A DNA stretch of 64,000 nt from Ciceribacter lividus (GTDB lineage Bacteria; Pseudomonadota; Alphaproteobacteria; Rhizobiales; Rhizobiaceae): positions 1-64,000 of the forward strand of contig NZ_QPIX01000004.1 in NCBI RefSeq assembly GCF_003337715.1, written 5' to 3'. A program made the position numbers and the translations under genes. The notes beneath the pieces are model-generated. The model did not search any database and was not told the origin of the DNA. It saw nothing but the letters and a program-made list of their open reading frames with translations. Shown one piece after another: positions 58,232 to 64,000 of this stretch (positions within the stretch are counted from its first letter, which is position 1; each line of letters begins with the position of its first letter).

Positions 58232-61200
58232 CAGCTGCGCCCGCCTTTTTCGAGATTGGAACACGGACGAATTTTTCCTTTCTGGAAGGGGCGTCTCATC
58301 CGGAGGAACTCGTGGAGGCGGCCAGCAGGCTTTGTCTTCCGGGTCTCGGTGTTGCAGATCGAAACACTGTTGCCGGTGTGGTACGGATGCATGCCCAGGC
58401 CAAGGAAACGGGCTTCCGGTTCCAGCCGGGGGCACGGCTTGTCTTCGCTGACGACACCCCGGATATTCTCGCCTATCCGCAAAACCGTCACGGATGGGGC
58501 AATCTCTGCCGGTTGCTCAGTGCCGGCAATCTCAAGGGGGAAAAAGGCGTTTGCATTCTCCATGAGGCGGATCTGCACGCGTGGGAAGAGGATTTGCTGA
58601 TCGCGGTGGTGCCGAAGGTTGAGCATGTCACCTACGAAGGACACTTGCCGGGACTGCTCCGCCGGCTGGCTTCCCGGTTCGGCAACCGGGCATTCCTGGC
58701 ACTTGTCCCGCGTTATGATGGTCTTGATCGGATCACCTTTGCCGTGCTCGCTTCCATGGCCGAAGAGGCGGGGCTTGCCCTGATTGCCAGCAACGAGCCG
58801 CTTTATCACGAGGCGACACGCCGGCCGCTCGCCGATATCGTTACCGCCATCCGCACCCATATTCCCATCACCGAAGCCGGTTTCCGTCTGGCTCCGAATG
58901 CGGAACGGCATCTGAAGACCGGGGCGGAAATGGCCCAGCTCCTCAGGCATTATCCGCAGGCGATCGCCAATACCGAGCAATTCTTTAGCCGGCTCTCTTT
59001 TTCTCTGGACGAATTGCGCTACCAGTATCCCGACGAGAGCCTTGCCGGTGAAACACCGTCTGAAACGCTTGAGAGATTGGCTCGCTCCGGTGCGGCAAGA
59101 CGTTACCCCGAAGGGGTACCCGAAAAGGTATCAAAGCAGATCGACTATGAACTGGCCCTCATTTGCGAGAAGCAATACGAGCCCTATTTCCTCACGGTCC
59201 GCAATATAATCGAATTTGCCCGGAGCGAAGGCATTCTCTGCCAGGGACGGGGTTCGGCGGCCAACTCCGTCGTTTGCTACTGTCTCGGCATTACCGAAGT
59301 CGATCCGAAGGAGACAACGCTACTCTTCGAGCGGTTCATCTCGACAGAACGCGACGAACCCCCGGATATCGACGTCGATTTCGAGCATGAGAAGCGGGAG
59401 ATCGTCATTCAGCATATCTATGAGCGATACGGGCGCGAGCATGCCGGGCTGGCGGCGGCGGTGAGTTGTTATCGTGCGCGCTCGGCAGGCCGTGAGGTCG
59501 CCAAAGCTTTCGGGCTGTCGGAGGATGTGCAATCGGCACTCGCGAGCACCGTCTGGGGATGGTCAGCCGCGGATCTTTCCGAGCGCGAGGCCAGGGCGGC
59601 GGGCCTGGATATGAGCAATCTGACGACGCAACGTGTCCTCACCTATGCTTCCAAACTCATCGGATTTCCGCGTCACCTGACCCAGCACGTTGGTGGCTTC
59701 GTCATAACGCGTGACAGGCTGGACGAGGTGGTCCCGATCATGAAAACGGCGATGGACGGCCGTTACATGGTCGAATGGGACAAGGATGATCTGGATACGC
59801 TGGGCATCCTCAAGATCGATATTCTGGCGCTTGGCATGCTGACCTGCCTTGCCAGAGCCTTCAAGCTGCTGGAAAGCCATTACGGAAAACGTATTACACT
59901 TGCCGATCTGTGCCGGGACCATCGGCCGGCGGTTTATGACATGATTTGCCGCGCCGACACGATCGGTGTTTTCCAGATCGAGAGCCGGGCCCAGATGAGC
60001 ATGCTGCCGCGCCTCAGGCCTGTGAATTTCTACGATCTGGTGATCGAGGTGGCGATCGTTCGGCCCGGTCCCATTCAGGGCAACATGGTGCATCCCTATT
60101 TGAAACGGCGGGAGGACAAACGGGCCGGCCGACCGGTTACGTATCCGAGCCTTGAACTGGAGGGGGTACTGGAACGAACGCTCGGCGTTCCGCTCTTTCA
60201 GGAACAGGTCATGCAGATCGCCATTACCGCTGCAGGCTTCACGCCAGGTGAGGCAGACCGTCTCAGGCGGGCGATGGCGACGTTCAAAAGGACCGGAACA
60301 ATCCATACCTTCCGGAAGAAGATGGTCGAGGGCATGGTGAACAATGGTTACGATGCCGAGTTCGCCGAGAGTTGTTTCCGGCAGATCGAGGGGTTCGGCG
60401 AGTATGGTTTCCCGGAGAGCCATGCCGCATCCTTCGCCCTGCTGGTTTACGCGTCCTGCTGGCTGAAGGCGTATTATCCGGATATCTTTTGTGTCGCCAT
60501 TCTCAATTCACAACCGATGGGATTTTACGCTCCGGCGCAATTGGTTCGGGATGCCCGGGATCATGGGGTCGTCGTACGACCGGTCGATATCAATGAGTCC
60601 GAATGGGATGCGACGTTGGAGGACGGCGCCTTCGAGCGTGATTGCATCCACCCTCGGCACATTTCGATGCAAGACGTGATTCTGGCGCGGAAGGCGGTGC
60701 GGCTCGGATTCCGGCAGGTCAAGGGGCTGACGCGGAAGAATGTCGACCGGCTCCTCGCTTGCCGGGGCAACGGTTACGTTTCCGTCCGGGATCTCTGGCT
60801 GCGGACCGGTCTTCCGCGTTCCGTCATCGAACGGCTCGCGGATGCGGATGTCTTTCGCTCGATCCAGCTCGACCGCCGGGCTGCCTTGTGGGCGGCAAAG
60901 GCCCTTGACGAAGGAAGCGCCGTTGAACATCTGCCACTCTTTACCGATCACGGCGACCTTCAGGTGGAGCCTGAAACACCGCTTCCGCAGATGCGGGACA
61001 GCGAACAGGTGGTCAACGACTACCGCTATCTCTCCCTCTCCCTGAAGGCGCACCCTGTTTCGTTTCTTCGCGAGCAACTGGACGCGCTCCAAATACGTCG
61101 ATGCCGAGATCTGGAGGTCGTGGAGAACGGACGGAAAATTACCATCGCCGGGCTTGTGCTGGTGCGCCAGCGTCCCGGCTCGGCGAACGGCATTATCTTC

Positions 61201-61539
61201 ATGACCATCGAGGACGAGACAGGAATTGCCAATATCATTGTCTGGTCGAGGACCTTCGAGCGTTTTCGACCGGTGGTCATGGGGGCCCGTTTCATAAAGA
61301 TCCATGGACGATTACAGAAGGCCGACGGGGTCATTCATGTGGTTGCGGAGGAGATCGAGGATTGGTCGTCCGCTCTCGGTCTGCTGGAAGGCGACCGCCA
61401 TAGCGGGCTGGTCAATGCCGGCGCGACTTCCCGCTTGATGATCCAACAGATGTTCGGCAAGCCTGAACACCCTAGAGGCATGTCTCCATCCACCGGGGCC
61501 GCGCGGGACGCGATGCCGAAAGGTCGCAACTTCCATTAA
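58228..61539 (+). CDS. dnaE2: Error-prone DNA polymerase DnaE2
   Basis: This C-family alpha-subunit polymerase does damage-induced mutagenic synthesis. The 1103 residues carry an N-terminal PHP domain ([26 protein letters not shown]) and the palm motifs with catalytic aspartates ([15 protein letters not shown] and [10 protein letters not shown]). Also visible are [15 protein letters not shown], the finger region [31 protein letters not shown], and a C-terminal OB fold ([29 protein letters not shown]). Last gene of the SOS cassette. Confidence 0.97.
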   Translation: MTAAPAFFEIGTRTNFSFLEGASHPEELVEAASRLCLPGLGVADRNTVAGVVRMHAQAKETGFRFQPGARLVFADDTPDILAYPQNRHGWGNLCRLLSAGNLKGEKGVCILHEADLHAWEEDLLIAVVPKVEHVTYEGHLPGLLRRLASRFGNRAFLALVPRYDGLDRITFAVLASMAEEAGLALIASNEPLYHEATRRPLADIVTAIRTHIPITEAGFRLAPNAERHLKTGAEMAQLLRHYPQAIANTEQFFSRLSFSLDELRYQYPDESLAGETPSETLERLARSGAARRYPEGVPEKVSKQIDYELALICEKQYEPYFLTVRNIIEFARSEGILCQGRGSAANSVVCYCLGITEVDPKETTLLFERFISTERDEPPDIDVDFEHEKREIVIQHIYERYGREHAGLAAAVSCYRARSAGREVAKAFGLSEDVQSALASTVWGWSAADLSEREARAAGLDMSNLTTQRVLTYASKLIGFPRHLTQHVGGFVITRDRLDEVVPIMKTAMDGRYMVEWDKDDLDTLGILKIDILALGMLTCLARAFKLLESHYGKRITLADLCRDHRPAVYDMICRADTIGVFQIESRAQMSMLPRLRPVNFYDLVIEVAIVRPGPIQGNMVHPYLKRREDKRAGRPVTYPSLELEGVLERTLGVPLFQEQVMQIAITAAGFTPGEADRLRRAMATFKRTGTIHTFRKKMVEGMVNNGYDAEFAESCFRQIEGFGEYGFPESHAASFALLVYASCWLKAYYPDIFCVAILNSQPMGFYAPAQLVRDARDHGVVVRPVDINESEWDATLEDGAFERDCIHPRHISMQDVILARKAVRLGFRQVKGLTRKNVDRLLACRGNGYVSVRDLWLRTGLPRSVIERLADADVFRSIQLDRRAALWAAKALDEGSAVEHLPLFTDHGDLQVEPETPLPQMRDSEQVVNDYRYLSLSLKAHPVSFLREQLDALQIRRCRDLEVVENGRKITIAGLVLVRQRPGSANGIIFMTIEDETGIANIIVWSRTFERFRPVVMGARFIKIHGRLQKADGVIHVVAEEIEDWSSALGLLEGDRHSGLVNAGATSRLMIQQMFGKPEHPRGMSPSTGAARDAMPKGRNFH

Positions 61540-61559
61540 CTCACGTGGCAATTGTTGCG

Positions 61560-61619
61560 TGTACTCGAAATTTTCTTGACACAAAATCTCTTCTTTAGCA
61601 GAAGAGAAGTACGAGTACA
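61560..61619 (+). repeat. Nested inverted repeats before bfd
   Basis: TGTACTCG (61560-61567) is exactly complementary to CGAGTACA (61612-61619). Inside, TCTCTTCT (61587-61594) pairs with AGAAGAGA (61600-61607) around TTAGC. A TTGACA at 61576-61581 suggests a promoter. It may be an iron-responsive operator, but no consensus Irr or RirA box was recognised. Confidence 0.5.
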
Positions 61620-61640
61620 GATTTCCGGACAGGCCGCATC

Positions 61641-61952
61641 ATGCTTGTTTGCAGCTGCAACTACATCACCGACACCGAAATCAAGGACGTCATCAATCAG
61701 CTCCTCGATGAGGATTGCTGGCAGCTCATCGTGCCTGCAAAGGTCTATCACGCGATGGCCAAGCGGGGGCGCTGCTGTGGCTGTTTTCCGACGGTTGTTG
61801 ATCTGATTATCAATACAACCGAGGAATATCATGCCCGCCGCCAATCGACACAGGCCGAGGTTGTTGATTTCATAGCGCGCCTGAAGACTTTCCACGAAGA
61901 AAGAAGGAGAGCTGATCTTGAAAGGCGACAAGGGAGTCATCGAGCGGCTTAA
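61641..61952 (+). CDS. bfd: Bacterioferritin-associated ferredoxin (Bfd-like)
   Basis: This is a small 2Fe-2S protein that reduces bacterioferritin to release stored iron. The 103 residues have the four-cysteine pattern Cys4, Cys6, then RCCGCFP with Cys45/46 and Cys48. Helical segments in between match the BFD-like fold ([16 protein letters not shown]). E. coli Bfd has about 64 residues; a 40-residue charged C-terminal extension is added here. The 3' end overlaps bfr by 35 bases in another frame, so the two are coupled. Confidence 0.88.
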   Translation: MLVCSCNYITDTEIKDVINQLLDEDCWQLIVPAKVYHAMAKRGRCCGCFPTVVDLIINTTEEYHARRQSTQAEVVDFIARLKTFHEERRRADLERRQGSHRAA

Positions 61953-62403
61953 CGAAGCCCTCTTACTCGAACTCGGCGCAGTCAACCAGTATTGGCTTCA
62001 CTACCGTCTCCTCGAAGACTGGGGTTATACGAAGCTTGCCAAGAAGGAGCGTACCGAATCCATCGAGGAGATGCATCATGCGGACAAGTTGGTTGCCCGT
62101 ATCATTTTCCTCGAAGGCCATCCGAACCTGCAGTCGGTGGCTCCGCTAAGGATCGGGCAAACCGTCAAGGAAGTGCTGGAGTCCGATCTTGCTGGCGAGT
62201 ATGACGCGCGCACTTCCTACAAAAAGTCTCGTGAGATCTGTCATCAGGCCGGCGACTACGTCACCATGGCGCTCTTCGAGGAACTCCTCGCCGATGAGGA
62301 AGGTCATATCGACTTCCTCGAGACCCAGCTGGATCTTCTGGGCAAGCTTGGAGAGGAGCGCTACGGACTCCTGAACTCGGATTCGGCCGACTCGGCTGAG
62401 TAG
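61918..62403 (+). CDS. bfr: Bacterioferritin
   Basis: Bfr forms a 24-mer heme-containing iron-storage cage. The 161 residues have all ferroxidase ligands: Glu18, Glu51, His54, Glu94, Glu127 and His130. Met52, the heme ligand, is also present ([10 protein letters not shown]). The start codon is TTG 61918, after AAGGAGA, and it gives the standard [15 protein letters not shown] start. It overlaps bfd, so the two proteins are likely made together. Confidence 0.96.
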   Translation: MKGDKGVIERLNEALLLELGAVNQYWLHYRLLEDWGYTKLAKKERTESIEEMHHADKLVARIIFLEGHPNLQSVAPLRIGQTVKEVLESDLAGEYDARTSYKKSREICHQAGDYVTMALFEELLADEEGHIDFLETQLDLLGKLGEERYGLLNSDSADSAE

Positions 62404-62443
62404 TAACATCGAGAGACGCCCGCAATCATGCGGACGTCATCTC

Positions 62444-62971
62444 TCAGCCAGCCAGATGGCGAAATTCCGCGATGACCTGATCGTAGACCTCTTTTTTGAA
62501 GGGAACGATCAGGTCCGGTAGTTCGTGCATGGGCTTCCATTCCCACGCGTCGAATTCAGGGTGATGGCCGCCGGGCGGTGGATTAATCGCGATCTCGCTC
62601 TCATTTCCCTCGAAACGGAAGGCGAACCAGCGCTGTGTCTGGCCGCGGTATTTTCCTTTGAGTGCAATCCCGACCAGGTGTGGCGGCAGGTCGTAGTTGA
62701 TCCAGCGGCTGGCTTCCGCCAACAGGGATACGGACTGCATTCCTGTCTCCTCGTAAAGCTCCCTCATCGCTGCGCTCAGGGCATCCTCGCCGTCGTCGAT
62801 TCCTCCCTGCGGCATTTGCCAGAGCTTCAGTGAACCGTCAAACTCGGAGTTCTCCGCCGGAATCCGTCGTCCCACCCACACGAGTCCCTCTCCATTAAGA
62901 ACCATGACGCCGACGCAGGGGCGATAAGGCAGATCTTCGGCCTGGACTTTCCGTTCACTCACACGGGACAT
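62444..62971 (-). CDS. rppH: RNA pyrophosphohydrolase RppH
   Basis: This Nudix hydrolase removes pyrophosphate from 5' triphosphate mRNA ends and starts decay; it is related to IalA/NudH. The 175 residues include the full Nudix box [22 protein letters not shown] preceded by WQMPQ, and the family [22 protein letters not shown]. It ends near bfr and lies 9 bases after the polysaccharide deacetylase gene. Confidence 0.94.
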   Translation of the reverse strand: MSRVSERKVQAEDLPYRPCVGVMVLNGEGLVWVGRRIPAENSEFDGSLKLWQMPQGGIDDGEDALSAAMRELYEETGMQSVSLLAEASRWINYDLPPHLVGIALKGKYRGQTQRWFAFRFEGNESEIAINPPPGGHHPEFDAWEWKPMHELPDLIVPFKKEVYDQVIAEFRHLAG

Positions 62972-62980
62972 GTCGATCCT

Positions 62981-64000
62981 TCATGGCTGGATGTTTTCCG
63001 CCAGCGCCGAGATCGCAACGATCTCGACGCCGCGCCGCGATGCTTCTTCGCTCCATTGGCGAACAGCGTCAATTGTTTCGTCGAAGGCCGAGCCGACGCC
63101 GATTGCACTTCCCTTCCGCAGCGCAATGCGCTCCAGTTCATCCAGACGGCGCAGGATCGCCTGCTGATCAAGTTGTCCATCGATCTGCGCATCGGCGAAA
63201 GCCTGAGGCATTCCGATTGCCTTTGCTATCTGACCGCTCAACGAGCGGGCGGATGATCCGTCGTCGAAGAACAGCAAGCCACGCTCGCCTATGTCACGCA
63301 TCACGGGTTCGAGTGAATTGGCGTCCGCGAGGAATCTGCCGCCCATGTAGTTCATTATTCCCGTATAGTTGGTGATGCTCGCCATTGCCTCGTGAAGATA
63401 GGCCATGTTGGCCGCTGGCTTTGCCGTCGTCAAAAGTGTGCCGGGTCCGGGGTCGTTGCTCGGGTAATCGAAGGGCTCGAGGGGAATCTGCAGCAGAATC
63501 TCGTGACCATCTCGCCGTGCCTCCTGCATCCATCGCTGGAGACTGTTACCCGTCGCAGCAAATGCGAGCGTAATCTCCCCCGGAAGCTCACGAATAGCCC
63601 GCTGTGTGCCCGTCTGGCTGAGGCCCAGACCTCCGACGACAATCGCGATCCGCGTGCCCCGGGCTCCGGACCATGGCCGGGCATACTGGTCGACCGGCCG
63701 CAGCCCGTCGGGACCGATCGTCGGCAGCCGGCCCTGGGGGCTGTCTTCGAGGAGGAGCTCGTTCGGCGTCGCCGCCATGCGCGGATCTTGTCCGACGCGG
63801 GGGGTATCGATCAACAGCGGTCCGCTGCCGCCGCGTGCCTTCGGGCTGTATTTTGTGACAACCGTTCCATTGTCAGTCACCGTCCGCTCGACGTTGGCGC
63901 CCGCGGCCGGTCGCGTCGCGCTCATCCCAGCGGCCGATGATACCTGCGATGCGGCTTCGTTCTTCGTATCGAGATCGGACGATTGGGCCGGCTGCTGGTT
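62981..64000 (-). CDS. Divergent polysaccharide deacetylase family protein, 5' end off the window
   Basis: This is the C-terminal part, at least 340 residues, of a DUF610/divergent polysaccharide deacetylase. The NodB-like barrel begins with RIAIVVGGLGLSQTGTQRAIRELPGEITLAFAATGNSLQRWMQEARRDGHEILLQIPLEPFDYPSNDPGPGTLL. It continues NYTGIMNYMGGRFLADANSLEPVMRDIGERGLLFFDDGSSARS. An upstream Gln/Ser/Thr-rich linker runs out at 64000 with the frame still open. A role in peptidoglycan or envelope is inferred. rppH lies immediately downstream. Confidence 0.88.
   Translation of the reverse strand, partial: NQQPAQSSDLDTKNEAASQVSSAAGMSATRPAAGANVERTVTDNGTVVTKYSPKARGGSGPLLIDTPRVGQDPRMAATPNELLLEDSPQGRLPTIGPDGLRPVDQYARPWSGARGTRIAIVVGGLGLSQTGTQRAIRELPGEITLAFAATGNSLQRWMQEARRDGHEILLQIPLEPFDYPSNDPGPGTLLTTAKPAANMAYLHEAMASITNYTGIMNYMGGRFLADANSLEPVMRDIGERGLLFFDDGSSARSLSGQIAKAIGMPQAFADAQIDGQLDQQAILRRLDELERIALRKGSAIGVGSAFDETIDAVRQWSEEASRRGVEIVAISALAENIQP

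Overview
The window is GC-rich chromosomal DNA from an alphaproteobacterium, most likely a Rhizobiaceae member close to Sinorhizobium/Ensifer. The evidence is protein similarity and recalled gene order: acnA next to ccmABCDG, ftsY-mtaB-dapF opposite ffh, rpsP-rimM-trmD-rplS, glnK-amtB-ftsK, rpoH2, and an imuA-imuB-dnaE2 cassette. Regulatory sites point the same way: a SAM-II riboswitch before metA, a GAAC-N7-GAAC LexA box, and an RpoE2-type promoter before rpoH2. No species is claimed.

Layout. 1-1.2 kb: a short piece that looks like an IS21-type element end, carrying a 32-bp perfect palindrome, has cut into an IS110-family transposase gene. 1.2-7.1 kb: aconitase and the cytochrome c maturation operon ccmABCDG, including the 57-codon ccmD. 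7.1-11.9 kb: a tightly coupled minus-strand run, dapF-mtaB-ftsY-yciB-DUF2585. 12.2-17.5 kb: ffh, chorismate mutase, rpsP, rimM, trmD, an inverted TSUP permease, and rplS. 17.6-23.9 kb: a DUF2946/PepSY membrane pair, an amino-acid ABC binding protein and permease without ATPase, leuC, and a SixA-like phosphatase. 23.8-30.1 kb: L,D-transpeptidase, a CenR-type response regulator, a cyclic-nucleotide-binding protein, xthA, lolA and ftsK. 30.3-36.5 kb: amtB/glnK behind a sigma-54-like promoter, tesB, a ubiquinone-type hydroxylase, an UPF0434/Trm112-like protein, a Lon-N protein and a YbbN-like thioredoxin-TPR protein. 36.5-42.3 kb: a YbaK-type deacylase, tRNA-Gly(GCC), galM, metA with its riboswitch, thiamine pyrophosphokinase and an ABC-F ATPase. 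42.3-47.8 kb: an SbmA/YddA-type ABC exporter with a degenerate ATPase site, then the TPP-riboswitch-controlled thiBPQ importer. 47.8-55.7 kb: an M48 protease with a LysM-like tail, rpoH2, PAP2, leuB, leuD, a CitE-like lyase, DUF1737 and a small metallopeptidase. 55.8-64 kb: the SOS mutagenesis cassette, bfd/bfr iron storage, rppH, and a divergent polysaccharide deacetylase that runs off the end.

Most of this is core housekeeping. Several functional sets are split in the usual rhizobial way: leuC is far from leuB/leuD, and ccmABCDG lacks ccmE/F/H. I found no CRISPR array, phage, toxin-antitoxin or biosynthetic cluster, and no convincing undescribed system. The items most worth a second look are the nested IS end and palindrome, the ABC exporter with its catalytic site eroded, the terminator-like hairpins in the ffh and leuC leaders, the stem-loop just before an ABC binding-protein gene, and a MetA that by sequence should use acetyl-CoA. 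All coordinates, starts and motifs were read by eye, and no similarity search was run.
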